Shown here: positions 1 through 5,915 of the stretch, piece by piece | Layout of the letters: each line of letters opens with the position of its first letter | How positions within the stretch are numbered: position 1 is the first letter of the stretch | Assembly: GCA_002366675.1 (NCBI GenBank) | Contig: DFBO01000030.1 | Coordinates: 1-8,529 of the forward strand | Direction: 5' to 3' | Source: Flavobacteriaceae bacterium UBA3078 | GTDB lineage: Bacteria > Bacteroidota > Bacteroidia > Flavobacteriales > Flavobacteriaceae | Length of the DNA: 8,529 bases | Translations under genes and position numbers: made by a program | Notes under the pieces: generated by a model | What the model was told of the DNA's origin: nothing | The model's input: only the letters and a program-made list of their open reading frames with translations | Databases searched by the model: none

Positions 1-925
1 AAAGCATTTCTTTTGTAATATCATCTAAAGAAAAAGAGTGTTTCCAGTTCCAATCTTCTCTAGCTCTACTATCATCAATGCTTTTTGGCCATGAGTCTGC
101 TATTTTTTGTCTAAAATCTGGATTGTAAGTAATTGTAAATTCTGGAATGTGTTTTTTAATAGATTGCGTTATTTCTTTTGGCGTAAAACTTACAGCTGCT
201 AAATTGTATGAAGATTTAATTTTTATATCTTCTTGCTTTGCATCCATAATATCTATCGTAGCTTTTATGGCATCATCCATAAACATCATTGGTAATTCTG
301 TTTTTTCAGATACAAAACATTCGTATTTTTTTTCAGCAATCGCCTTATGATAAATTTCTACTGCATAATCTGTAGTTCCTCCTCCAGGCATTGTTTTCCA
401 GCTAATAATTCCTGGGTAACGCAAGCTTCTTATGTCTACACCATATTGATTATGGTAATATTCGCACCAACGTTCTCCAACTTGTTTCGTAATTCCATAG
501 ACAGTAGAGGGTTCCATAATAGTATGCTGTGGCGTGTCCTTTTTTGGTGTTGTAGGCCCAAACACAGCAATACTTGAAGGCCAAAACACTTTTTTAATGA
601 AGCCTTCTTTTGCTAAATTTAAGACATGAAATAATGAATCCATATTTAAATCCCAGGCTTTTCTTGGAAACTTTTCGCCTGTAGCACTTAGCATAGCAGC
701 CATTAAATAAATGGTGTTTATTTGGTGTTTTTCAACACATATTTTTACTGAAGTGAAGTCTTGAGCATCAACTCTTTCAAAAATACCAGAGTTAACTAAT
801 TCTAAATTATTATAGTTTATATCTGTTGCGATTACATTATCATCTCCATGAATGCCTCTCAATTTTTGGGTTAGTTCTGATCCTATTTGGCCACCTGCAC
901 CTAAGATTAATATTTTTGGAGTCAT
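1..925 (-). CDS. tdh: L-threonine 3-dehydrogenase, SDR/epimerase type (3' end cut by window edge)
   Basis: Probable NAD-dependent L-threonine 3-dehydrogenase, which oxidises threonine to 2-amino-3-ketobutyrate in cytosolic threonine breakdown. The reading frame starts at the ATG on the minus strand at 925 and stays open to base 1, giving 308 residues. Relatives are only slightly longer, so probably about ten C-terminal residues are missing. The N-terminus is a Rossmann fold with GAGGQIG at residues 9-15. An SSIAVFGP strand at 117-124 and the SDR catalytic pair Tyr143/Lys147 (YGITK) follow. The stretch at 180-187 (PGGGTTDY) and LPMMFMDDAI at 211-220 are typical of the short-chain threonine dehydrogenase known from Flavobacterium, and separate it from UDP-sugar epimerases with the same fold. 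It is not the zinc-dependent Tdh of E. coli. It is divergent from the lipoprotein gene at 1077. A generic NAD-dependent epimerase is the fallback reading. Confidence 0.92.
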   Translation of the reverse strand, partial: MTPKILILGAGGQIGSELTQKLRGIHGDDNVIATDINYNNLELVNSGIFERVDAQDFTSVKICVEKHQINTIYLMAAMLSATGEKFPRKAWDLNMDSLFHVLNLAKEGFIKKVFWPSSIAVFGPTTPKKDTPQHTIMEPSTVYGITKQVGERWCEYYHNQYGVDIRSLRYPGIISWKTMPGGGTTDYAVEIYHKAIAEKKYECFVSEKTELPMMFMDDAIKATIDIMDAKQEDIKIKSSYNLAAVSFTPKEITQSIKKHIPEFTITYNPDFRQKIADSWPKSIDDSRAREDWNWKHSFSLDDITKEML

Positions 926-939
926 TATTTTAAATTTAC

Positions 940-955
940 GCTATTCAAAAATAGC
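940..955. repeat. Small inverted repeat overlapping a minus-strand -7-like box
   Basis: GCTATT (940-945) and AATAGC (950-955) form a perfect 6-bp inverted repeat around a 4-base spacer CAAA. It lies 15 bases upstream of the threonine dehydrogenase start. On the minus strand the bases at 953-946 read TATTTTTG, which fits the Bacteroidota -7 box TAnnTTTG, so dyad and promoter candidate coincide. No TTG was found at the expected -33 distance. It could be an operator or a chance dyad in AT-rich DNA. Confidence 0.35.
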
Positions 956-1048
956 AAGATTTTTATTCTTGATTGATAAAATTAACTTAAAAAATTTGAT
1001 AAATATTAAACATGTGCTAAACAATAGGATATAGAAAAACGAAATCAA

Positions 1049-1056
1049 TATATTTG
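1049..1056 (+). promoter_or_regulatory. Candidate -7 promoter box of the lipoprotein gene
   Basis: TATATTTG matches the Bacteroidota -7 consensus TAnnTTTG exactly. It sits 20 bases before the ATG at 1077, which would give a short leader. No TTG is found 17-23 bases upstream, so the -33 element is weak or absent. Confidence 0.45.
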
Positions 1057-1076
1057 TTGTTTATTATAAATTATAT

Positions 1077-1586
1077 ATGAAATTATTTATAAGTTTTCTC
1101 ATTATTGGATGCCTATTTTCTTGTAAAGAAGACACTGGTAGTGTGCAACAAACCGATGAAAATAATACAGCATCTTTAATTACAAAAAAAACAATACAGA
1201 AACTAAATTATTTAGAGTTTGGTTTAGATGCTAAAGTTGAAAAAATCACTAAAAAATGGGGTAAATACACTGAATTAGAAGGTGTTATTTTAAATTTAAA
1301 ACAGGCTGATTTGTCTTATTTTAAAGATAATCATGAAATAATAGAGGCTTTAATAACCGACTTAAAACAAACAATTCCAAAAAAGCTAGACTCACCTTCA
1401 ATAGTTTCTAGATTGATAGCTTTAGAAACTAAAATATACAAATTAGAAAGTGCAATAAATCTTTCGAATACAACAACTAAGACACTAATGAGTTCAATAA
1501 AAGAGGTGTTGGTTTCTTTTTCAAATTTAAATTTACAGATGAATAAAAAAATTGAAAGAGAATCTCAAAAAATTAAAAAGCCTTAA
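1077..1586 (+). CDS. Small hypothetical lipoprotein with putative surface-export signal
   Basis: Not recognised as a named family. The 169-residue product begins with a lipoprotein signal peptide: a hydrophobic stretch at residues 3-14, then LFSC with the lipidated Cys16. Directly after the cysteine come Lys-Glu-Asp. This resembles the K-(D/E)2 lipoprotein export signal described for Capnocytophaga and other Bacteroidota, so display on the cell surface is possible rather than retention in the periplasm. The rest is polar, rich in Lys, Leu and Ile, and looks largely helical, with heptad-like stretches around residues 105-165. There are no transmembrane segments after the signal and no catalytic motif that I can see. 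It stands alone on the plus strand, divergent from the threonine dehydrogenase and convergent with the TPR-like gene, whose stop lies 14 bases beyond its own. The exact-fit -7 box upstream and the signal peptide support its being a real gene. Confidence 0.72.
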   Translation: MKLFISFLIIGCLFSCKEDTGSVQQTDENNTASLITKKTIQKLNYLEFGLDAKVEKITKKWGKYTELEGVILNLKQADLSYFKDNHEIIEALITDLKQTIPKKLDSPSIVSRLIALETKIYKLESAINLSNTTTKTLMSSIKEVLVSFSNLNLQMNKKIERESQKIKKP

Positions 1587-1600
1587 CTAATTAAATCTCT

Positions 1601-2299
1601 TTATTCTTTTGTATTAGGTTGTTTTTTTTGACCTAATAATGCTTCTCTACTTACAAAAGCTAAATTAAAGTTTGGAGCAATAGTTAATGCTTGTTCTAGA
1701 TAAGATACAGCAGTATCGATATTTGTTTCTTTATTTTCATTAAAAACTATAAGTCCTTTTAAATATAAAAAAGCAGCTTTAAGTGGTACTTGATATGGCT
1801 GTTGAGATTCGTAATACACTTTTTTCATGTTGTCTTGAGCATGTAATATGCCATATTCAACTTTATTAGAAGCTTCAGTTACATTCTGTGTTTGTAAATA
1901 TAATTCGGCTAATTCATAAGATAATGTGACATTTTCTGTTCTTTTAAATAACTCTTCAAACTGAGGGATTGCTAATTTAGGCTGACTTAAGGACTTTAAT
2001 GAAACAGCTTTTACTTCAACAGCAATATCAGAGTCTGAACTATTAACTTCAACACCAACAGTGTTAATAGCTTGTAAAAACTTACCTTCATTCATATAAA
2101 TATAAGCAAGAGTATCTTGTCTTGCAGTAGAAGGAGAGAGAATATTTAAGTGTGTTAAACCATTTATTATACCTTGAGTATCTGCTTGCGCTTTCATTTG
2201 CTTGTAATATGCTTGGTAATGCTTAATAAGCTCTTGATTATTTTGAGCTTGTGTATTTATAGCGATTGCAAATACAATTAATACGATAAAATGTTTCAT
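1601..2299 (-). CDS. Exported TPR-like protein
   Basis: A 232-residue protein of unknown specific role. Residues 1-18 look like a signal peptidase I signal (hydrophobic core 4-14, probable cleavage after TQA at 16-18), so it should be periplasmic. The mature part is helical with TPR-like units: roughly residues 60-93 (DTLAYIYMNEGKFLQAI), 94-121, 124-155 (SYELAELYLQTQNVTEAS), and the clearest unit at about 174-210, where AAFLYLKGLIVF precedes AVSYLEQALTIAPN. TPR repeats act as protein-binding scaffolds, but no partner can be named. The gene lies 95 bases downstream of the M28 peptidase gene on the same strand. It has its own -7-like box, so it may be transcribed separately. Its last codons contain a small hairpin described separately. 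The family is confident only at the level of tetratricopeptide-like repeats. Confidence 0.85.
   Translation of the reverse strand: MKHFIVLIVFAIAINTQAQNNQELIKHYQAYYKQMKAQADTQGIINGLTHLNILSPSTARQDTLAYIYMNEGKFLQAINTVGVEVNSSDSDIAVEVKAVSLKSLSQPKLAIPQFEELFKRTENVTLSYELAELYLQTQNVTEASNKVEYGILHAQDNMKKVYYESQQPYQVPLKAAFLYLKGLIVFNENKETNIDTAVSYLEQALTIAPNFNLAFVSREALLGQKKQPNTKE
1612..1638. repeat. 8-bp inverted repeat inside the 3' end of the TPR-like gene
   Basis: TATTAGGT (1612-1619) and ACCTAATA (1631-1638) are perfectly complementary around an 11-base spacer that is mostly T on the plus strand. The repeat falls in the last codons of the minus-strand TPR-like gene and 25 bases past the stop of the converging lipoprotein gene. 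It could help end plus-strand transcription, but no T-run follows the second arm, so it is not a textbook terminator. Confidence 0.35.
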
Positions 2300-2324
2300 A
2301 ATTAATATTTTTTTAAAGATGTGC

Positions 2325-2332
2325 CAAAACTA
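2325..2332 (-). promoter_or_regulatory. Candidate -7 promoter box of the TPR-like gene
   Basis: Read on the minus strand, the bases are TAGTTTTG, an exact fit to TAnnTTTG, ending 25 bases upstream of the ATG at 2299. The nearest TTG upstream (minus strand, 2363-2361) is 28 bases away, farther than the usual -33 spacing. It supports separate transcription of this gene from the M28 peptidase, weakly. Confidence 0.4.
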
Positions 2333-2394
2333 TAAAAATAAAACATGTAATGTCTTAAAACAATGCTAATTTAAAAGCCCTTTTTATTTGAGTG

Positions 2395-4692
2395 TTATTC
2401 TATAGTAATTGTTTTTTTAACCATAACAGCATCGTTAATTACAAATGGTTTTGGAATCATATTAGCTGGTCTTTCGGGTACTCTAAATAGCTCGTTATTT
2501 AAAAGGTTAAATGAGATGTCGTAAAACTGAAGTGTTGTTTTTTGATTTTTTGGAACACTAAATTCAAGTTCTAAAAATTTATCATCAACCACATAGTATT
2601 CAAATAATCTGTTGAAATCTCTTTGGTTAAAAACAAAACCAGTTGCATCTTTTTCAATCTCAAGACCATTCACATTAAAAGAGGTAAAGACATTTGTAGA
2701 TTCTGCATATAGGTCCATTCTGTTTACTAATCGTTGTGGAGATATAAACATTTTTATAAATCTATTGTCACCAATAATTGTATCTCTTTGGATATCTACA
2801 TAGGGTCGCTTTATAGGTTTTATATTAGCTTTTTTACTATGCTTAAAACCAGTATTATATTTACTCCCAAACATGGCTTTTGTAATGGCGTTATTAGTGT
2901 CTGGTTCTTTTGTTAAATAGGCTTCGGTCCAAGGGTCTAACAAATTATCATAACTAGCCCAAATAGCTTCGTTTGTGTCTGTATCTAAATAATAGACTAA
3001 ACTATTTGGCTTCGGACGTTCGTCATTAAAATCAGACTGCATATGAGCAGCAATGAAAAACCCAAATGAAGCAATAAATAGTAAATATGCCCATCGGTTT
3101 TTGAATCTTGAAAATCCAAATACAGAAATGCATAATGAAAAAATTAAAGATACAAGTAGGGTTGAAGCCACAAGCATTTTTAATCCTAAACCAACTGGAA
3201 ACAATTTTATAAAAGGAACCAAAATCATAATGGCTGGAAATAACAATAAAGTCATGAGTATGATGTTTGGATGCTTCTGTCTTACTAACACAAACAGACT
3301 TAATAATCCAAAATATAATGGAATGATAAAGAAACTGGCTCCTTCTAGTTTAAAAGCCACTACAGCACAAATTACAAGCCATAAAAATAAAGGAGGAACT
3401 AACAAGCTAGCAGTGTTTTCTGGTTTAAAGACTTTGTTATATAACCACATACAAACAGCAATTGAAAACAATGAAAAAGCCCAGATATATAAATAGCCAT
3501 TATAAGAGAAGCCATGTAATATTTCGGCATATTGTGGATAAATTACAAGTAGAATTTTCCATCCAAAATAGCCAACTAAACCATTGATAATTATGGCAGC
3601 AATTCCAGGTAAGAAAGCTGTAGCTATATGCATAGAGTTTAAAACACGTTTGCTAATACCATAATAAACCAAGGAAATAAAAATTAATAAAGCAATAATA
3701 AGCATTGGCAAAATCCATGAAAAAGGATAGCTAACTGTTTTAAATAGTGGTACGTTAAAGTATACATCATCTGTATCACTTTTTAAATTATTTAGGTTTG
3801 CATCTGCATAATAATGTAGTAAAGGCATTAAATAACTGCCTTGATGCTCTAGTGTGTTTCGGTCTAATCTTTTATAGTTGTCTAATGACGTATGGTAATC
3901 GAAATGGTCGTCTATAAAGGCAAAATTAAAACCCTCAATATTGCCATCCTCTCTAAATCTAGTTAAATCTGTATCATTAGGGAGTTCTTTATAAATACTA
4001 TAAGCTAAAGAATTTGCAACAGGATACTCTGGATTAGCTTCTGTAAAACCAGAAATTAAGTTATGGTTTCCTCCATTGGTTTCCAGAAGCATCACACTAG
4101 AACCACCACTACCTCGAGCTTCAAAATTTAAAACTAAACCGACATCTTGAGCCCAAGGATGTTTATTCACAAATAACGAAGCGCCATTAAGGCCTAGTTC
4201 TTCGGCATCAGAAAATAAAATAATAATATCGTTTTTAGGCGTTTTATCTTCATGTAAATAAGCTCTCAAACCTTCAAGTATAGTCACTACTCCAGATCCA
4301 GCGTCGCTAGCTCCATAAGAAGCATGCGATTTACTGTCGTAATGAGAAAGAAGCATCAATGCTTTAGAATTATCAGAACCTTTAATCCTAGCCAAAATAT
4401 TTTTTGGTTTGGTAATAGTTCCCCAATCTGTTAATACATAATCTTCCTGAATTTCTGTTTCAAGACCTAAATTTTCTAAAGCTTTTACCAGATAATTTTT
4501 TACATTTTCATGCTCTGGACTTCCAACATAATGTGGTTTTTTAGAAATTTCTTTTAAATGAATTAACGCACGTTGGGTTGAAAATGTATTATCAGGAGCA
4601 TCAATAGTAGAAATACTGCTTGGTATTAATACTGAAAAACTCCAGTAAATTGCTATAATGATTAATATTATGGAAATTACTTTTTTAAGCAT
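2395..4692 (-). CDS. Membrane-bound M28-family zinc metallopeptidase
   Basis: A large integral-membrane aminopeptidase-type enzyme. M28 peptidases use two zinc ions to cleave peptides, usually from the N-terminus. Residues 5-23 form a first membrane helix. The catalytic domain covers about 35-300 and should lie in the periplasm. The expected residues are visible: His117 and Asp119 in SHYDS, bridging Asp130 in SDAGSG, the Glu164-Glu165 pair in SDAEELG (general base and ligand), Glu191 in NFEARG, and His267 in DYHTSLD. About eight membrane helices follow between 323 and 551. A C-terminal soluble domain of about 210 residues follows, also periplasmic by helix count. This architecture resembles the membrane M28 proteins related to eukaryotic ER/vacuolar metallopeptidases rather than the small secreted aminopeptidases. 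All metal ligands are intact, so it is probably active. The substrate is unknown. The start at 4692 is chosen because the membrane anchor follows at once. Confidence 0.94.
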   Translation of the reverse strand: MLKKVISIILIIIAIYWSFSVLIPSSISTIDAPDNTFSTQRALIHLKEISKKPHYVGSPEHENVKNYLVKALENLGLETEIQEDYVLTDWGTITKPKNILARIKGSDNSKALMLLSHYDSKSHASYGASDAGSGVVTILEGLRAYLHEDKTPKNDIIILFSDAEELGLNGASLFVNKHPWAQDVGLVLNFEARGSGGSSVMLLETNGGNHNLISGFTEANPEYPVANSLAYSIYKELPNDTDLTRFREDGNIEGFNFAFIDDHFDYHTSLDNYKRLDRNTLEHQGSYLMPLLHYYADANLNNLKSDTDDVYFNVPLFKTVSYPFSWILPMLIIALLIFISLVYYGISKRVLNSMHIATAFLPGIAAIIINGLVGYFGWKILLVIYPQYAEILHGFSYNGYLYIWAFSLFSIAVCMWLYNKVFKPENTASLLVPPLFLWLVICAVVAFKLEGASFFIIPLYFGLLSLFVLVRQKHPNIILMTLLLFPAIMILVPFIKLFPVGLGLKMLVASTLLVSLIFSLCISVFGFSRFKNRWAYLLFIASFGFFIAAHMQSDFNDERPKPNSLVYYLDTDTNEAIWASYDNLLDPWTEAYLTKEPDTNNAITKAMFGSKYNTGFKHSKKANIKPIKRPYVDIQRDTIIGDNRFIKMFISPQRLVNRMDLYAESTNVFTSFNVNGLEIEKDATGFVFNQRDFNRLFEYYVVDDKFLELEFSVPKNQKTTLQFYDISFNLLNNELFRVPERPANMIPKPFVINDAVMVKKTITIE

Positions 4693-4731
4693 GACGAAAA
4701 GAAGTTGGTTAGTTTTATAAAAATAAGAAAA

Positions 4732-4760
4732 TTATCCCAGCAATACTGCTGTTAGGATAA
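4732..4760. promoter_or_regulatory. Bulged hairpin in the divergent M28 / CBS intergenic region
   Basis: TTATCC (4732-4737) pairs with GGATAA (4755-4760), and CAGCA (4738-4742) pairs with TGCTG (4747-4751) around the 4-base loop ATAC. That gives 11 base pairs with one TTA bulge on the right arm (4752-4754). A second, overlapping dyad GTTA-GGA-TAAC spans 4751-4761. Both flanking genes point away from it, so it cannot terminate either of them. An operator or a structured leader of the CBS gene, which starts 48 bases downstream, is more likely. Confidence 0.5.
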
Positions 4761-4775
4761 CTCATTAATAATAAG

Positions 4776-4783
4776 TATATTTA
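4776..4783 (+). promoter_or_regulatory. Weak -7-like box of the CBS gene
   Basis: TATATTTA matches seven of the eight bases of the most common -7 form, with A in place of the final G. It lies 24 bases before the ATG at 4808. A TAnnTTTA variant overlaps it at 4782-4789. If it is used, the hairpin at 4732-4760 would lie upstream of the transcript and act as DNA, not RNA. Confidence 0.25.
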
Positions 4784-4807
4784 AGTTTATAATAAAATTG
4801 ATTAATC

Positions 4808-5275
4808 ATGGGTATAAAAAGTTTTCAAGGTTCTAGGAAGCAACAACAAGAAACAGTAGAAGACACACCATTTAGGGTTAGGGATGTTATGTGTAAAGAA
4901 CTCATTACTTTCAAGCCAGAACAGTCTGTTGAAGAAGTTATAGAAATACTTATAAAAAATAAAATTTCAGGTGGTCCAGTTGTTAACGACTATAATGAGT
5001 TGGTAGGTGTTATTTCTGAAGGAGACTGTTTAAAGCAAATAAGCGAAAGCAGATATTATAACATGCCAATGGAAAACGATAATGTTGAAAAACGCATGAT
5101 TAGAGACGTTGAAACCATTGATGGAAATATGAATGTTCTTGATGCAGCAAACAAATTTTTAGAATCTAAAAGAAGACGTTTCCCTATTGTTGAAGACGGA
5201 AAATTAGTTGGCCAGATTAGTCAAAAAGACATTTTAATAGTAGCTATGAAATTAAAAGGTCATAACTGGAAGTAA
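4808..5275 (+). CDS. Tandem CBS-domain protein
   Basis: A 155-residue cytosolic protein made almost entirely of two CBS domains (a Bateman module), at about residues 22-80 and 94-150. Such modules bind adenine nucleotides and usually act as energy or ligand sensors. Both domains carry the characteristic Gly-x-Ile-Ser-x-x-Asp motif: GVISEGD at 67-73 and GQISQKD at 135-141, whose Asp typically contacts the ribose of the nucleotide. The first 20 residues are polar and probably flexible. No catalytic or DNA-binding domain is attached, so it likely regulates a partner, which the sequence does not reveal. It is preceded by a divergent region with a hairpin and followed, after 172 bases, by the Rrf2 gene on the same strand. 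No clear terminator is visible between them. Domain assignment is firm; the physiological role is unknown. Confidence 0.93.
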   Translation: MGIKSFQGSRKQQQETVEDTPFRVRDVMCKELITFKPEQSVEEVIEILIKNKISGGPVVNDYNELVGVISEGDCLKQISESRYYNMPMENDNVEKRMIRDVETIDGNMNVLDAANKFLESKRRRFPIVEDGKLVGQISQKDILIVAMKLKGHNWK

Positions 5276-5369
5276 TCACTTCTATAAATTATCAATATTA
5301 TTTTCTTTTCAATTTAGTTAACCCTCTAAATATTTTTTTGTTTAAAGTACTCTTTGAATGCTTTTAAAC

Positions 5370-5397
5370 AACATTAATTATAAACTAATGTAATGTT
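5370..5397. repeat. AACATTA / TAATGTT dyad upstream of the Rrf2 gene
   Basis: AACATTA (5370-5376) is the exact reverse complement of TAATGTT (5391-5397), with a 14-base spacer. An alternative 6-bp pairing uses ACATTA (5371-5376) with TAATGT (5386-5391), because TAATG occurs twice in tandem. It lies 30 bases upstream of the -7 box of the Rrf2 gene. It may be an upstream protein-binding site or chance symmetry in AT-rich DNA. Confidence 0.3.
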
Positions 5398-5408
5398 AAA
5401 TAATCTCG

Positions 5409-5420
5409 GATAAATTTATC
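5409..5420. promoter_or_regulatory. Perfect 12-bp palindrome, candidate Rrf2 operator
   Basis: GATAAATTTATC is a perfect palindrome lying between the expected -33 region and the -7 box (5427-5434) of the Rrf2 gene. Rrf2-family dimers bind dyad-symmetric sites and often repress their own promoters, so this is the best autoregulatory site candidate. Binding by this protein is inference; the symmetry and position are seen directly. Confidence 0.5.
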
Positions 5421-5426
5421 TTTTTA

Positions 5427-5434
5427 TATATTTG
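5427..5434 (+). promoter_or_regulatory. -7 promoter box of the Rrf2 gene
   Basis: TATATTTG fits the Bacteroidota -7 consensus exactly. Only 13 bases separate it from the GTG start at 5448, so the leader would be just a few bases long. No TTG is present at the -33 distance. Confidence 0.55.
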
Positions 5435-5447
5435 AAAAAAAAGTACT

Positions 5448-5915
5448 GTGTTATCAAACGCTTGTCAATACGCCATCAGATCCATCTTTTATTTAGAAAT
5501 GTGTTCTGATATAAAACATAAAATTGGAGTAAAAATTATTTCTGAAGAATTAGAAGTGCCTCAACCTTTTTTAGCAAAACTGCTTCAACAGCTAAACAGA
5601 AATCATTTAGTAACTTCAACAAAAGGTCCTTATGGAGGTTTTTATTTAAATGAAGAAAATAAGCAACACTCAGTTTGGGATATTGTTTCTGTTATAGATG
5701 GACATGAAAAGTTTAATCAATGTTTTTTAGGTCTATCTAAGTGTGGAGACGATAATCCATGTCCAGTTCATTTTACAGTAATTGCATTTAAACAAAAATT
5801 GTTTAAAGATTTTAAAGAAAAAACCATTGAACAATTTGTAGCAGAAATACAGAAGAAAGGGAGGTTTATATCATTAAAATCATTCGATATTTTGCAGTCA
5901 GATTCAGACTCTTAA
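5448..5915 (+). CDS. Rrf2-family transcriptional regulator with Fe-S-type cysteines (NsrR/IscR-like)
   Basis: A 155-residue DNA-binding regulator. The N-terminal winged helix-turn-helix spans about residues 1-67 and is typical of Rrf2: MLSNACQYAIRSIFYL at the start, then VPQPFLAKLLQQL and the wing KGPYGGFYL. Cys92, Cys99 and Cys105 sit in CFLGLSKCGDDNPC, matching the three-cysteine Fe-S loop of IscR and NsrR, though the first spacing is six residues rather than five. Family members sense nitric oxide, iron-sulfur status or redox state. The start is GTG at 5448, chosen because it reproduces the family N-terminus exactly and follows a perfect -7 box and palindrome. Its 3' end overlaps that of the convergent NO-reductase-like gene by 12 bases. 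This makes it the natural candidate to control that operon, in which case an NsrR-like NO sensor is the best guess. Direct evidence for the signal is lacking. Confidence 0.92.
   Translation: MLSNACQYAIRSIFYLEMCSDIKHKIGVKIISEELEVPQPFLAKLLQQLNRNHLVTSTKGPYGGFYLNEENKQHSVWDIVSVIDGHEKFNQCFLGLSKCGDDNPCPVHFTVIAFKQKLFKDFKEKTIEQFVAEIQKKGRFISLKSFDILQSDSDS

Noticed and set aside
147..577. Two overlapping plus-strand open frames in the left 600 bases
   Set aside because: They are antisense to the threonine dehydrogenase frame, whose catalytic and substrate motifs are intact across the same bases.
2373..2384. AAAAG-CC-CTTTT dyad followed by a T-run as terminator after the M28 gene
   Set aside because: The 2-base loop cannot form, the remaining stem is four A-T pairs, and the T-run is on the wrong side for minus-strand transcription.
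3053..3496. 147-codon plus-strand open frame inside the M28 peptidase gene
   Set aside because: It lies wholly antisense to the membrane region of a clearly coding gene, its product is low-complexity Asn/Lys-rich, and it has no promoter or family resemblance.
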